A stretch of DNA of 64,000 nt from Desulfoscipio geothermicus (GTDB lineage Bacteria; Bacillota; Desulfotomaculia; Desulfotomaculales; Desulfallaceae): NCBI GenBank assembly GCA_016841205.1, contig JAENZP010000001.1, positions 496,001 through 560,000 of the forward strand. The letters run 5' to 3'. The translations under genes and the position numbers were made by a program. Below are positions 52,793-62,831 of this stretch, piece by piece; the stretch's first letter is position 1; each line of letters opens with the position of its first letter. The notes under the pieces are model-generated. The model searched no databases and had not been told where the DNA came from. It saw only the letters and a program-made list of their open reading frames with translations.

Positions 52793-54001
52793 TTACCTCC
52801 CTACCGAGGTTACGGCGGTAAATATCGGCAGGTATATGGAAATTACCATACCCCCGATAACACAGCCAATTACTATCAGCAGCACCGGCTCCAGCAGCGA
52901 TGTCAGCCCCTTGGTGGTGGTGGCCACTTCTTCTTCGTAAAACTCGGCCACCTTGCCCAGCAGCGCGGACAATTCACCTGTTTCCTCACCAATGGCCACC
53001 ATGTTAATCAACATGGGCGGGAAAAAGCCGCTTTTCTGAAGCAGCACGGCAATGCCCCGGCCCTCTTGAAGGCCAACCTCGGTCTGCTGGACTGCTTTAG
53101 TGATTTGCATACTGCCTGTCGCCGGGCCTGCCGTCTCCAGTGCCTGCAAAACCGGGATACCCCCGCCCAGCAGTGTGGAAAGCGTGCGGGAAAAGCTGGC
53201 CACAGCAGCCTTTTTAAAAATTTCGCCAAAAACCGGCAGCCGAAATTTTACACCGTCCCAGGCTTTTTTACCGGCACCGCTGGCCAGGTAAAATCGCAAT
53301 CCCAGTACAGCCGCTATTAGCAAACATATATGGATATACCAGTAAAAGCGCAGGGAATTGCTCAGAGCAATAACTATTTTAGTGGGCAGGGGCAGGGGGG
53401 TGCCGGGTGGGAAAAAACCAATAAATATTGGCACAACAAAAAACAGCATAGCCAGTACAACAAAGTTGGCGAATAAAATTACCACGGTAGGGTAAAAAGT
53501 AGCGGCCCGGATATTGTCCCGCAGTACCTTATTGCGCTCTAATTGCTCTGAAAGGCGCTTAAGCATTTCTTCCATAGCGCCGCCCACTTCCCCGGCCCTG
53601 ATCATGTCTACGAACATAGAAGAAAATACATCCGGGTACGCCTTCAAAGATTCGGAAAGGCTCATGCCCCCCTCCACATTGCGAGCAATTTCGCCCACAA
53701 TGCCGCGCAATTTTGCGTTGCTGGTTTGCTCATGCAAAGTATATAAACAACGCGTCAGCGGTATGCCGGCCGAAATCATGGCTGCCAGCTGCCGGCTGAA
53801 AAAAGTAATATCTCCTATTTTTATTTTGCGCTGTCTGCTGAAGGTTTTTTTAAATGAGGTATCCTTGACCTCGGCTACTTCAACAACGACGTAGCCCATT
53901 TTGCGCAACCGGCCGACGGCCAACTGCTCGTGCTCGGCCTCCAGCTTACCGTTTACCGGAACCCCTGCATTGTCAAACGCCTCGTAAGCATACATAGGCA
54001 T
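52793..54001 (-). CDS. pilC: Pilus inner-membrane platform protein PilC
   Basis: The polytopic platform on which pili are built. Two GspF domains are seen (about 55-180 and 260-385), with FFSRQLAAMISAGIPLTRCL and FSRTLSTLLGGGIPVLQALE as their matching starts and LLEPVLLIVIGCVIGGMVISI as the last helix. I chose the ATG at 54001 (GAGAGG upstream); a longer frame to 54034 overlaps nothing useful. Between pilT and the sigma factor gene. Confidence 0.93.
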   Translation of the reverse strand: MPMYAYEAFDNAGVPVNGKLEAEHEQLAVGRLRKMGYVVVEVAEVKDTSFKKTFSRQRKIKIGDITFFSRQLAAMISAGIPLTRCLYTLHEQTSNAKLRGIVGEIARNVEGGMSLSESLKAYPDVFSSMFVDMIRAGEVGGAMEEMLKRLSEQLERNKVLRDNIRAATFYPTVVILFANFVVLAMLFFVVPIFIGFFPPGTPLPLPTKIVIALSNSLRFYWYIHICLLIAAVLGLRFYLASGAGKKAWDGVKFRLPVFGEIFKKAAVASFSRTLSTLLGGGIPVLQALETAGPATGSMQITKAVQQTEVGLQEGRGIAVLLQKSGFFPPMLINMVAIGEETGELSALLGKVAEFYEEEVATTTKGLTSLLEPVLLIVIGCVIGGMVISIYLPIFTAVTSVGR

Positions 54002-54034
54002 GCTATCATACCTCTCTCGGCTATAACCGGACAA

Positions 54035-55105
54035 CTATAACATAAATTTTTGCTTGCGCAGCGCCCTTTCCAACTCAACCTTATCCACAGACCGCTCCAG
54101 GGCACTTTCTCTGGTGATGGCACCCGTCAGGCACAATTCGGCCAGAGCCTGATCCATAGTCTGCATCCCCACGCCACGCCCGGTTTGCATAATACTATAT
54201 AATTGGTGTTCCTTGGCCTCGCGAATTAAATTTCGCACCGCCGGATTGGTAAGCAGCAATTCCACCGCCACTACCCGCCCCCCGCCGTCTTTGCGCGGTA
54301 TTAATTGCTGGGTCAGCACTCCCTGCAAAGAGTCGGACAGCTGCTGCCTGATCTGGTTGCGCATACCCTCGGGAAATACATCCACTATACGGTGCACGGC
54401 CAGAGCCGCCGTTTGGGTATGCAGCGTAGAGAATACCAAATGTCCTGTTTCCGCGGCGGTTAGGGCAATAGCAATACTTTCGGTATCCCGCATTTCACCG
54501 ATTAAAATAACATCGGGGTCGTGACGCAGCGCATGCCTTAATGCGGCAGCGAAAGAGTGGGTATCGCTGCCAACCTCGCGCTGCTTGACAATTGATTTTT
54601 GGTGGCTGTGCAAATACTCGATTGGATCCTCCACCGTCAATATGTTTAAACTGCGCTGTTCATTGATAGTGTTAATCAGCGCGGCCAGGGTGGTAGATTT
54701 ACCGCTGCCGGTTGGACCGGTAACCAATACCAGCCCGCGGGGCAACATGGCCAAATTCTTCACTGCCCACGGCAGGGCCAACTCTTCCAGGTAGGGTATT
54801 TGCATAGCTACCACCCGGAAATTAACCCCCAGGGAACCGCGCTGCCACATAATATTGCCCCGGAAGCGGCTGACGCCGGGTAATGAATAAGAAAAATCCA
54901 ACTCCCTGTTTTGTTCCAACTGTTCCCGCTGTTTGGGCTGAAGCAAGGGGAAAACCAGCTCTTCAATATCAGACGGCATTAAAAGGGGCATAGAAAGTTT
55001 CACCAACTCCCCATTGAGACGAACCACAGGAGGTATACCGGCCGCCAAATGCAGGTCTGAGCCGCACATTTTAACTGTTTGAATAAGTATTTCATTTAAA
55101 TCCAT
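54035..55105 (-). CDS. pilT: Pilus retraction ATPase PilT (second copy)
   Basis: Same layout as the protein encoded at 40142: start LNEILIQTVKMCGSDLHLAAG, Walker A LVTGPTGSGKSTTLAALI, GEMRDTESIAIAL and TGHLVFSTLHT. It is in the pil operon, right after pilB with no gap. Length 356. Confidence 0.93.
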   Translation of the reverse strand: MDLNEILIQTVKMCGSDLHLAAGIPPVVRLNGELVKLSMPLLMPSDIEELVFPLLQPKQREQLEQNRELDFSYSLPGVSRFRGNIMWQRGSLGVNFRVVAMQIPYLEELALPWAVKNLAMLPRGLVLVTGPTGSGKSTTLAALINTINEQRSLNILTVEDPIEYLHSHQKSIVKQREVGSDTHSFAAALRHALRHDPDVILIGEMRDTESIAIALTAAETGHLVFSTLHTQTAALAVHRIVDVFPEGMRNQIRQQLSDSLQGVLTQQLIPRKDGGGRVVAVELLLTNPAVRNLIREAKEHQLYSIMQTGRGVGMQTMDQALAELCLTGAITRESALERSVDKVELERALRKQKFML

Positions 55106-56776
55106 CTACACCACCACCCGAACCAATTCTTCCAAGGAAGTGATACCCTGTTTAACCTTCATCAACCCGTCCCGGCGCAGTGTCACCATACCCTCGGCAA
55201 TGGCGGCATCTCTAATTTCCCGGGACGATTTTCTCTCCAGGGTCATGTTTTGTATCCTTTCGCTTATAAAAAGCAGCTCATAAATACCGGTCCTGCCCCG
55301 GTAACCCGTGTTGCTGCAGCGCATACAACCCACCGGGCGGTATAGCCTGACCTGGGTTTCATTTTCCTCGAAGGGGAAGTCGGGAAAATCCTGCATTTTA
55401 TCCCGCGGCATAATATAGGGTTCTTTGCAATTGGGACACAATACCCGCGCCAAACGCTGGGCCAGTACACATAACAGCGATGATGAGGTTAAAAACGGCT
55501 CAATGCCCATTTCCGTCAGGCGGGTGATGGAACCCGGCGCGTCATTGGTATGCAGAGTGGAAAAAACCAGGTGTCCCGTAAGGGCCGACTCAATAGCCAG
55601 CTTGGCTGTTTCCTGGTCCCTGATTTCACCGACCATTATGATGTCGGGGTCGCTGCGTAGTATGGAACGCAGGCCGGACGCAAAGGTAAGGCCGGCCTTG
55701 GGGTTAATTTGCACCTGGTTGATGCCTTCCATGCGATACTCCACCGGATCTTCCATGGTAATAATATTTTTGGCAATCCTGTCAAGCGTAGCCAGACATG
55801 CATAAAGCGTTGTACTTTTGCCGCTGCCCGTAGGGCCTGTAACCAGAATGCAGCCATAGGGTTTACTAATGACTTTCCGAAATTTATCCAGCACTCCTTG
55901 GGAAACGCCCAGTTCACCAAGAGTGATTATATTTGACGAGCGGTTGAGCAGCCGTAAAGTCAACCGCTCACCATAGCTGGCGGGCAGTGAGGCCACCCGC
56001 ACGTCAATTGTTTGGCCTTCAATTTTCAAGGACATCCGACCGTCCTGAGGTACCCGGCGCTCGGCTATATTCATATTGGCCATAATTTTTATCCTAGATA
56101 CTAAAGAACCGTGCATTGCCCTGGGTAGCTTCATAATATCGTGCAGCACGCCATCTATGCGGAAACGCACCCGCAGGTTGTTTTCATACAACTCAATATG
56201 CACATCACTGGCATTGGCACCTGCTGCCTGGGCCATGATCATATTGGCCAATTGTACTGCAGGCTTGGTCGTTTGCTCTTCCGTTTCAATTGTAATTTCA
56301 TCATCTAACTCGGGGTCATCCTTAACCTGTTCAAAATCAATATTAGCCCGGCTGTATTTCTCAATCATGGCATCAAGTTCACTGTCGGGAGCCACTACCA
56401 CTTTTATATCAAAACCGGAAAGAATGCGCAGGTCGTCGATTGCCATAATATTGCTAGGATGCTGCATGGCAACCACCAGTTTATCGTCGCTGAAACCAAT
56501 GGGCAGGGCTCTGTAGCGCTTATAAGCCTCGACCGGCAAAGTGGCCACGGCAGCGCCGTCAATATCGGTTTTCTCAAGCGAAATAAATCCTACGCCTGAA
56601 CGTTTGGCTATCACTCTGGCAATGTCGTCCTCTGTGCAGAACCCCAACCGCACCAATGTTTTGCCCAAAAAACTTTTCTCTTTTCTTTGAACATCCAGCG
56701 CCTCGGCTAACTGGGCTTCAGTAATTATTTTTTCATCAACCAACCAGATACCGAGAAAGTTTTTATTGAGCTTCAT
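55106..56776 (-). CDS. pilB: Pilus assembly ATPase PilB
   Basis: Extension ATPase. Residues about 1-150 form the N-terminal MshEN-type domain, in which c-di-GMP binding is known for some members; ATPase motifs are LVTGPTGSGKSTTLYACLA, IMVGEIRDQETAKLAIES and TGHLVFSTLHTNDAP. A zinc site is formed by CPNC and CMRC about 40 residues apart. I chose the ATG at 56776 (TTGAGGT upstream); a frame up to 56890 would enter the leader region. First gene of the operon, behind the c-di-GMP riboswitch. Confidence 0.93.
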   Translation of the reverse strand: MKLNKNFLGIWLVDEKIITEAQLAEALDVQRKEKSFLGKTLVRLGFCTEDDIARVIAKRSGVGFISLEKTDIDGAAVATLPVEAYKRYRALPIGFSDDKLVVAMQHPSNIMAIDDLRILSGFDIKVVVAPDSELDAMIEKYSRANIDFEQVKDDPELDDEITIETEEQTTKPAVQLANMIMAQAAGANASDVHIELYENNLRVRFRIDGVLHDIMKLPRAMHGSLVSRIKIMANMNIAERRVPQDGRMSLKIEGQTIDVRVASLPASYGERLTLRLLNRSSNIITLGELGVSQGVLDKFRKVISKPYGCILVTGPTGSGKSTTLYACLATLDRIAKNIITMEDPVEYRMEGINQVQINPKAGLTFASGLRSILRSDPDIIMVGEIRDQETAKLAIESALTGHLVFSTLHTNDAPGSITRLTEMGIEPFLTSSSLLCVLAQRLARVLCPNCKEPYIMPRDKMQDFPDFPFEENETQVRLYRPVGCMRCSNTGYRGRTGIYELLFISERIQNMTLERKSSREIRDAAIAEGMVTLRRDGLMKVKQGITSLEELVRVVV

Positions 56777-56827
56777 AACACCATACCTCAACGTCATCCA
56801 TAAAGTTTTTTCCTTCTCGCATTCAGT

Positions 56828-56873
56828 ATTAAGAGTAAAAGAAAAGTGCGTGAACCGGTAGGATCCCGCACCT
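56828..56873 (-). terminator. Terminator of the c-di-GMP riboswitch
   Basis: On the minus strand AGGTGCG and CGCACTT pair around a 16 nt loop, then TTTTCTTTT. The first arm (plus 56867-56873) overlaps the P1 strand CAGGT of the aptamer, so the two structures exclude each other. Confidence 0.75.
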
Positions 56874-56980
56874 GGATGCACAGCCGCCATTGCATATACT
56901 ACGATATTGCGTAAGAGATATATGCTTTAGGCCCGTAACTTTGCGTATACTTCTTTCGAAGTAGTTGCCTTTTTCAGGTT
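56870..56980 (-). promoter_or_regulatory. c-di-GMP-I (GEMM) riboswitch upstream of pilB
   Basis: The minus strand reads AACCTG, AAAGGCAACTACTTCGAAAG, then ACGCAAAGTTACGGGCCTAA, and further on ATGGCGGCTGTGC and CAGGT. This follows the c-di-GMP-I aptamer (xACGCAAAGxxACGGGxCTAA core, GAAA tetraloop, TGGC-GCC second helix). P1 is AACCTG/CAGGT. Ligand binding should keep P1 and prevent the terminator, turning the pil operon on. Confidence 0.88.
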
Positions 56981-57124
56981 TTGTGTATTTGTTGAACTTA
57001 GCTGTAAACATATTCAAATTATAAAAAAAATACATCTAAATAACAACATAATTATGTAAAAAAGAGCAAAAAAATCTATCAACAAATTTTATACAGGGTG
57101 TTTCTGCATATTTCCTTCCAGTTA

Positions 57125-58213
57125 CTATGTCCGTGCTGCCGCAATAGCCCGGCCGATGTCTTCCACCGCTGTGTTAGGGTATATGATCGCCCTGCCTATG
57201 TCCACCGGAACAACAAACGTTATTGCGCCACCAACAGTCTTTTTATCCCCATACATGGCCGATATAATGTCTGCAGCGGCCAGCTCCGCCGGTACGTTGG
57301 TGGGCAGGCCGGCGAGTTTCAGCAGACCGGTAATTCTGTCGACCGCATCCCGGGACAACCTGCCCATCTGCAACCCCAGCTGCGCCGCCACGGCGGTGCC
57401 TATGGCCACAGCCTCGCCGTGGGTGTAGTATCCGTAGCCGGCCAGGGTTTCAATGGCATGGCCCGTGGTATGACCAAGGTTTAACAGGGCCCGAGCGCCT
57501 TGTTCGGTTTCATCCTGTTCCACCACCCGGGCTTTGTTGCTGCAGGACTGCTCGATAACCTGCGCCAGCGCCTCTGGTTCCAGCGCCAGCACTTGCTGCA
57601 TATTTTGCTCCAGCCAGTTAAAAAACCGGTCATCACCGATAATACCGTATTTAATCACTTCTGCCAACCCGGACCGCAATTCCCGGTTGTCTAAAGTTGA
57701 CAGCGTGGTCGTGTCCGAAATTACCAGCGCCGGCTGGTAAAAGGCGCCGATAATATTTTTGCCCCGCGGGTGGTTCACAGCCACCTTGCCACCTACGCTG
57801 CTGTCCACCTGGGCCAGCAAGGTAGTGGGCAGCTGCACAAATGGCACGCCCCGCATGTAGGTGGCCGCCACAAAGCCGGCCAGGTCGCCTACCACCCCGC
57901 CGCCCAGAGCCACCACCGCCGAGCGTCGGTCCAGGCCGGCGGTAAAAGCGCGGTCATAAAGCAGCTCAGCGCTGGAAAGGGATTTATACTGCTCCCCGTC
58001 AGGCACCTCGGCCCGGGTTACTTTCAGCCCCGCCCGCTCCAGGCTGTCGGCCACCCGACCGGCGTAAAGCGGGCCAACCGTGGTATTGGTGACCAAAAGT
58101 ACTTTGCGGCCTACGGGCAGCCCGGCAATCAGCTCGCCGGCGCAGTCCAATAAGCCATTGCCAATCATAATACGATAGGAACGGCTCCCTAAATCAATCC
58201 TCACTTCGCTCAT
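57125..58213 (-). CDS. aroB: 3-Dehydroquinate synthase
   Basis: Second enzyme of the shikimate pathway; NAD- and metal-dependent ring closure of DAHP. The NAD/metal region is VVALGGGVVGDLAGFVAA and LPTTLLAQVDSSVGGK; NLGHTTGHAIETLAGY carries metal-binding histidines. Length 362. Its start shares one base with the aroK stop (TAATG). Last gene of the aro group. Confidence 0.95.
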   Translation of the reverse strand: MSEVRIDLGSRSYRIMIGNGLLDCAGELIAGLPVGRKVLLVTNTTVGPLYAGRVADSLERAGLKVTRAEVPDGEQYKSLSSAELLYDRAFTAGLDRRSAVVALGGGVVGDLAGFVAATYMRGVPFVQLPTTLLAQVDSSVGGKVAVNHPRGKNIIGAFYQPALVISDTTTLSTLDNRELRSGLAEVIKYGIIGDDRFFNWLEQNMQQVLALEPEALAQVIEQSCSNKARVVEQDETEQGARALLNLGHTTGHAIETLAGYGYYTHGEAVAIGTAVAAQLGLQMGRLSRDAVDRITGLLKLAGLPTNVPAELAAADIISAMYGDKKTVGGAITFVVPVDIGRAIIYPNTAVEDIGRAIAAART

Positions 58214-58731
58214 TATATAGATCCTTTTTGCTCTAAAAATATTTTTATTTGATTAAGCATCTCTTCAATATTATGCTTGCCCGTATCCACTGTCAACTCG
58301 GCTATTGCGTATGCGCTTTCCCGTTCCTTGCTTAATCTGATGATGTTTTCGAGGAGATTTCCTTTGCTGAGCAGGGGCCGGCGCTTTTTGCTTCTCACCC
58401 GCTGCAGGATAACCTCGGGATCAGCCCGCAGGCAAATAAGCACACCGTTTTGTTTTAATAATTCCACGTTCTCCGGGTCCAGCACAAGGCCACCGCCCGT
58501 GGCGATCACCAGCCCCGACTGGCCGGATAGTTTGCGCGCCAGCAGCTTTTCCTCCGAGCGAAACCTTGTCTCACCATCTATGCGAAATATTTGTTCCACG
58601 GTTTTACCGGTTACCTGTTCTATGGCGCTGTCCGTGTCTATAAACTTATAACCAAGTCGCTTGGCCAGCCGCCGGCCCAGCGTTGATTTGCCGGAGCCCA
58701 TAAAGCCGATTAGCACTATGTTTTTTTTCAT
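58213..58731 (-). CDS. aroK: Shikimate kinase
   Basis: Phosphorylates shikimate with ATP. P-loop LIGFMGSGKSTLGRRLA, shikimate-binding FIDTDSAIEQ and ATGGGLVLD, and a lid near RKLSGQ/RPLL. I chose the second ATG (58731), because the first sits directly on the AAAGG ribosome site. Between aroC and aroB. Confidence 0.94.
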   Translation of the reverse strand: MKKNIVLIGFMGSGKSTLGRRLAKRLGYKFIDTDSAIEQVTGKTVEQIFRIDGETRFRSEEKLLARKLSGQSGLVIATGGGLVLDPENVELLKQNGVLICLRADPEVILQRVRSKKRRPLLSKGNLLENIIRLSKERESAYAIAELTVDTGKHNIEEMLNQIKIFLEQKGSI

Positions 58732-58781
58732 TGGCATCCTTTCCAGTTACATCAAGCAGAATACAGCCATCCAACGACCGC

Positions 58782-59942
58782 TTAGATATTTTTTTGATAC
58801 TCACGGTAAGCTGCAACTCTCTCCTTGATTTCCCGCATTGTATCTCCGCCGAATTTTTCCAGCAGCGCCACGGCCAGTTCCCAGGCCACAACAGCCTCGC
58901 CCACTACGCTGGCCGCAGGTACGGCACAGGTATCCGAGCGTTCCACCGAGGCTCCGACAGGCATTTTGGTTATTATATCCACGGTATACAGCGGTCTGTA
59001 CAGGGTGGGAATGGGTTTCATGGCCGCTCGCAGCACCAGCATCGCACCGTTGGACATACCGCCCTCGATGCCCCCGGCATTATTGGTCTGCCGATAAAAA
59101 CCATCTTCGAAGTCGTAAAAAATCTCGTCATGCAGCTCTGAGCCCCTGGCGGCCGCAGCGGCAAAACCGGCGCCCACCTCAACACCCTTGATGGCTTGAA
59201 TGCTCATCAGCGCTCCGGCCAGCCGGCCGTCCAGCGTGCGATCCCGCTGGGTATAGCTGCCCAGACCCGCAGGCAAACCGAAAACTTTTATTTCAAAGAC
59301 CCCTCCCAGCGAATCTCCGACAACCCGAGCGCTGTCTATTTCCTTCATCATAAGCTCGGTTGCCTCAGCATCCGCGCAGTATACAGAAGATCTGAGCACC
59401 GCTTTTTCCAGATTTTTTGCATCCAGGTCGGTTTCAGGAGCCCTGACGCTGCCTATCTGCACTACATGACCTACCAGCTTGATGTCCAGTTCCTCCAGCA
59501 GCAGGCGAGCTACCGAACCTGCTGCCACACGGGCCGCTGTTTCCCGGGCGCTGGAACGTTCCAGCACGTTACGCATATCCCGGTGCCCGTACTTGATGGC
59601 CCCGGTTAGATCAGCATGCCCGGGCCGGGGGCGCGTGACCGTGTTTTTATCCAGGTCGGCTTCAGGACCCGGTGCCATCACCTGGCTCCAGTTGTCCCAG
59701 TCCTTATTGGTTATCACCAGGGTTACCGGGGCACCCGTGGTCAGCCCGCCCCGGACTCCGGAGGTAAAAATTACATAATCATGTTCAATGCCCATTCGGC
59801 CGCCCCGCCCGTAACCACCCTGGCGTCTGCCCAGTTGTAAATCTATATCACCAGCCGGAATGTTCAGACCCGCCGGGATACCGTCCAATATAGTGGTAAG
59901 CGAAGGGCCGTGGGATTCCCCGGCCGTAAGGTAACGCAACAA
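58782..59942 (-). CDS. aroC: Chorismate synthase
   Basis: Last step of the pathway, with reduced flavin as cofactor. Signature [19 protein letters not shown] at the start, [20 protein letters not shown], and [19 protein letters not shown] near the end. Length 386. TTG start; two adjacent TTG codons make the exact start uncertain by one residue. Confidence 0.95.
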   Translation of the reverse strand: MLRYLTAGESHGPSLTTILDGIPAGLNIPAGDIDLQLGRRQGGYGRGGRMGIEHDYVIFTSGVRGGLTTGAPVTLVITNKDWDNWSQVMAPGPEADLDKNTVTRPRPGHADLTGAIKYGHRDMRNVLERSSARETAARVAAGSVARLLLEELDIKLVGHVVQIGSVRAPETDLDAKNLEKAVLRSSVYCADAEATELMMKEIDSARVVGDSLGGVFEIKVFGLPAGLGSYTQRDRTLDGRLAGALMSIQAIKGVEVGAGFAAAAARGSELHDEIFYDFEDGFYRQTNNAGGIEGGMSNGAMLVLRAAMKPIPTLYRPLYTVDIITKMPVGASVERSDTCAVPAASVVGEAVVAWELAVALLEKFGGDTMREIKERVAAYREYQKNI

Positions 59943-59979
59943 TTAAATCATCCGTCCTTTCGCAATCAAGCTTGTTATA

Positions 59980-60900
59980 TTAAATACCCGCCCGTCGCTG
60001 CAGGGCCCGCCGCATTATGGCCAGGGGGGCCGGCAAACCGGTCCACGCCTCCAGGGCGATCGCGCCTTGGTGCAACAGCATGCCCAGGCCGTTGGCGACC
60101 GCGGCACCGTTGCCGGCCGCCCTAGTGATAAAAGGTGTCACGGGTGGGTTATATACCAGATCGTAAGCCAGCTGGCCGCTGCCGGGCAGCCCGTCGGGCA
60201 GCGGCCAGTCGCCCCCGCCTTGACCGGACATGCCCAGCGGAGTGGTGTTAACCACCAGCGCAGCCTGCCGGGCAAAATCCGCCAGGTCGCGGTCACCGGC
60301 ATCCCAATTCAGGACACGCGCCCGCAAGCCTGTTTTATCGAGCACAGCCTCGGCCAGCGCCTGAGCACGTTCCCGATGGCGGTTGACCAGAGCCAGCTCC
60401 GGGCAGCCGGCCTGCGCCAGGGCCATCACCACAGCCCGGGCCGCGCCTCCAGCCCCCAGAATAAGGGCCGAACCCTGGGATGGGTCAAAATCCTGGTCTT
60501 TCTGCAAATCTTTGATAAAACCCGGCCCATCGGTATTGTAGCCAATCAGGCGGCCCTGCCGATTAACAATGGTGTTGACTGCTCCGTAAAGCAGGGCGGT
60601 TTCGGCCAGTTCATCAAGGTATGGCATAACGGCCTCTTTGTACGGCACGGTAACATTAGCCCCGGCAATGCCCAATGCCCGCAGGCCGGCTACGGCCTCC
60701 GCCAGGTTTTCCGGTGCCGGGTCAAAGGGTACGTATACACTGTTTAACCCCAAGCCCCGCAGCGCCGCATTTTGTATAACCGGTGAATAGCTGTGGGCTA
60801 CCGGGTGACCAATAATACAATAAACAACGGCCCGGCCGTCGATAGCAACCGTGACGCCTTCAATATCCTGCCCCGCACCAGGCTTACCGTCGTCCATCAT
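59980..60900 (-). CDS. aroE: Shikimate dehydrogenase
   Basis: NADPH-dependent reduction of dehydroshikimate. Substrate site PVAHSYSPVIQNAAL (Ser-x-Ser), then ANVTVPYKEAVMPYLDE, dinucleotide motif ILGAGGAARAVVMAL and VVNTTPLGM. The ATG at 60900 has GGGGG about 6 nt upstream; an earlier start at 60924 would overlap the YqeG gene further. Length 306. Confidence 0.95.
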   Translation of the reverse strand: MMDDGKPGAGQDIEGVTVAIDGRAVVYCIIGHPVAHSYSPVIQNAALRGLGLNSVYVPFDPAPENLAEAVAGLRALGIAGANVTVPYKEAVMPYLDELAETALLYGAVNTIVNRQGRLIGYNTDGPGFIKDLQKDQDFDPSQGSALILGAGGAARAVVMALAQAGCPELALVNRHRERAQALAEAVLDKTGLRARVLNWDAGDRDLADFARQAALVVNTTPLGMSGQGGGDWPLPDGLPGSGQLAYDLVYNPPVTPFITRAAGNGAAVANGLGMLLHQGAIALEAWTGLPAPLAIMRRALQRRAGI

Positions 60901-60913
60901 GCGCTGCCCCCTT

Positions 60914-61444
60914 TCACCTGACATAATACCGTTTATCCTTATGGGACACCAAGCGAGCTATGCGAGCAAGCACCACTTTCTCCAAACGCCGGTTGATTAA
61001 CTTGGTACCCCAGAATTCCTTGCCGGGCATAGGCACCACAAGTATGGTAAACATGCCCAGCATATTTCCGCCCAGTATATCGGTAAATATTTGGTCACCC
61101 ACCACCACGGTTTCCTCAGGGGTGGCATCAACCAAACGTATGGCACGCATAAAAGCTCGCCGCAGGGGTTTTAGCGCTCTAACCACCCAGGGGATCTTTA
61201 ACGGCCCGGCCAGAGCGCTTACCCTGGCCGAACTGTTGTTGGATACGATACAGAGCTTAAAGCCTCTTTGCTGCATACCGGTAAGCCAGGCCTTTATTTC
61301 ATTGGAAAACTTATCAAGATCCCGAGGCACTATGGTGTTGTCCAGATCCAGCAGTATTGTAGTGATGCCTAGTTTATGCAATTCATCCGGGCTAATATCC
61401 AAAATTGAAGGTACATACATATTAGGGTAAAAAATACGCAGCAT
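60914..61444 (-). CDS. YqeG family HAD IIIA phosphatase
   Basis: HAD hydrolase with the nucleophile motif ILLDLDNTIVPRDL, motif II-like CIVSNNSSARV and motif III-IV region VVVGDQIFTDILGGNMLG. Members occur next to aroE/aroD genes in many Firmicutes; in some bacteria homologues act as phosphatidylglycerophosphate phosphatases, so lipid synthesis is a possible role. Length 176. First gene of the group leading into aroE. Confidence 0.85.
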   Translation of the reverse strand: MLRIFYPNMYVPSILDISPDELHKLGITTILLDLDNTIVPRDLDKFSNEIKAWLTGMQQRGFKLCIVSNNSSARVSALAGPLKIPWVVRALKPLRRAFMRAIRLVDATPEETVVVGDQIFTDILGGNMLGMFTILVVPMPGKEFWGTKLINRRLEKVVLARIARLVSHKDKRYYVR

Positions 61445-61506
61445 CTGCTCTCCTCAACGGCCTGAAGCAAGCCGTAATATTCCATATGTATATATTTTTA
61501 ACTTAA

Positions 61507-62136
61507 TTAATCTAAATTTTCAAGTTCAGCACCCCATGTTTGGGCTTTTATTATATCTTCAGGTGTGTTTAAATTAAAAAAAACTCGTTCCAGGTGCGGC
61601 TCCACCAGTAACATTTCTTTCTCCTCAAGGTTCCTGGCATTTAACTCTTCGTATAAGCGGGTTATTTTAATTAGCCTCTGAACCAAATGTTGTTCAAAGA
61701 CTTTTATACAGCTCTTATTGTACAGGGCATACAGTGGCTCGAAATATCCCCGATAGCAGGGCACTACAACATCATAATCCGCCGCGTTTTGAATCATCAA
61801 ACGGCCTACCGGTGTGCTGATAAAAGGAAGATCACAGGCTGTCACCAGCACCCAGGGATGGGTTGCCTGCACCAGTCCGGCGTGTATGCCCCCCATCGGT
61901 CCGTTCCCGGGCATAATATCACCGGTGGTTCTATCCCCATATTTAGCATACCTTTCCGGACGGTCGGTTACAATAATAATTTCATCCACCAGCGTTCTTA
62001 AAACACCGGCAATGCGCTCTATGATATAATACGATCCTACCTTAAGCAGTGCCTTGTCAGTACCCATCCGGGCACTTTTACCTCCCGCCAATATTATTCC
62101 GGAAATAGCTGCCGCTTTATGTGACAACGGGGTCAT
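61507..62136 (-). CDS. mobA: Molybdenum cofactor guanylyltransferase
   Basis: Adds GMP to the molybdenum cofactor to give MGD, needed for formate dehydrogenase-like enzymes. The nucleotide loop is GIILAGGKSARMGTDKALL; VTACDLPFISTPVGR is the metal/GTP Asp motif; NLNTPEDIIKA is the C-terminal family marker. Length about 209. An ATG (62136) and a TTG one codon before it both follow GGAG closely; the precise start is uncertain. Confidence 0.88.
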   Translation of the reverse strand: MTPLSHKAAAISGIILAGGKSARMGTDKALLKVGSYYIIERIAGVLRTLVDEIIIVTDRPERYAKYGDRTTGDIMPGNGPMGGIHAGLVQATHPWVLVTACDLPFISTPVGRLMIQNAADYDVVVPCYRGYFEPLYALYNKSCIKVFEQHLVQRLIKITRLYEELNARNLEEKEMLLVEPHLERVFFNLNTPEDIIKAQTWGAELENLD

Positions 62137-62365
62137 CAACTCCTATCGTTAGTGCATTTTCAACTAAGTTCCAGTTGCTGCATACTTTGTTATTCACATT
62201 TTATTCTACACATTAAATCATTTTCCTTTCATTTTCAATTTTTCCCGTCAACGTCTTATTTATTTACCCAATAAAAAATCCCTGGCTGCTTGACCAGAGA
62301 GCAGTGATAGGAGACATTTATGAACATATTTTTAAATTCATCATGCCGGCTGCTATACAAAGAAA

Positions 62366-62391
62366 TTAAACCGGCCTACGGCCGGTTTAAT
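62366..62391 (-). terminator. Terminator after the FmdB-like gene
   Basis: AAACCGGCC and GGCCGGTTT pair around a 3 nt loop; on the minus strand TTTAATTTCTTTG follows. Confidence 0.8.
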
Positions 62392-62398
62392 GTATTCC

Positions 62399-62632
62399 TC
62401 AGCCACCGCCGAATCCACCACCGGCGCCTGGCATATCGCAACCTGGCATATCACAGCCAAAGTCACAGCCGCTGCTACCAGCACCGCCGGTGCTCACCAT
62501 ACAACCCGTAAATAGCTGCTCCACTTTTTTACCCCCGCAGTCGGGGCAGGTAACCTTATCTTTATCACTCATACTTACCTGCACGGTGAATCTGTGCCCG
62601 CACCCGGCACAGCGAAAATCATAGTTGGGCAT
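62399..62632 (-). CDS. FmdB-type zinc ribbon protein
   Basis: A 77-residue protein with two CxxC pairs (Cys8/Cys11 and Cys29/Cys32) in the order typical of FmdB zinc ribbons (MPNYDFRCAGCGHRF). The end is rich in Gly and Cys, with two CDMPG repeats, and may bind a further metal. FmdB proteins are thought to regulate small molecule or amide metabolism genes, but the role is not established. GGAGGTG site upstream; single-gene unit. Confidence 0.82.
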   Translation of the reverse strand: MPNYDFRCAGCGHRFTVQVSMSDKDKVTCPDCGGKKVEQLFTGCMVSTGGAGSSGCDFGCDMPGCDMPGAGGGFGGG

Positions 62633-62831
62633 TTGCTTACACCTCCTTTGATCATCACGGCTTATAATGCAATCTTATAGTGTTAATCGCCCCGTGGGGC
62701 AGGTAAATTTCCTCGCACTAATCACACATTGTGCTGTCATGCCCAAGCGATACCCCTTTACCTTATATATCTATATATTAATATACTGATGTTTTTTTGG
62801 CAAGCAACCGATTAACTTTCAAGCACACCAA

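Noticed and set aside
60067-60747. 226-codon plus-strand open frame opposite aroE
   Set aside because: Antisense to a complete shikimate dehydrogenase; no ribosome site.
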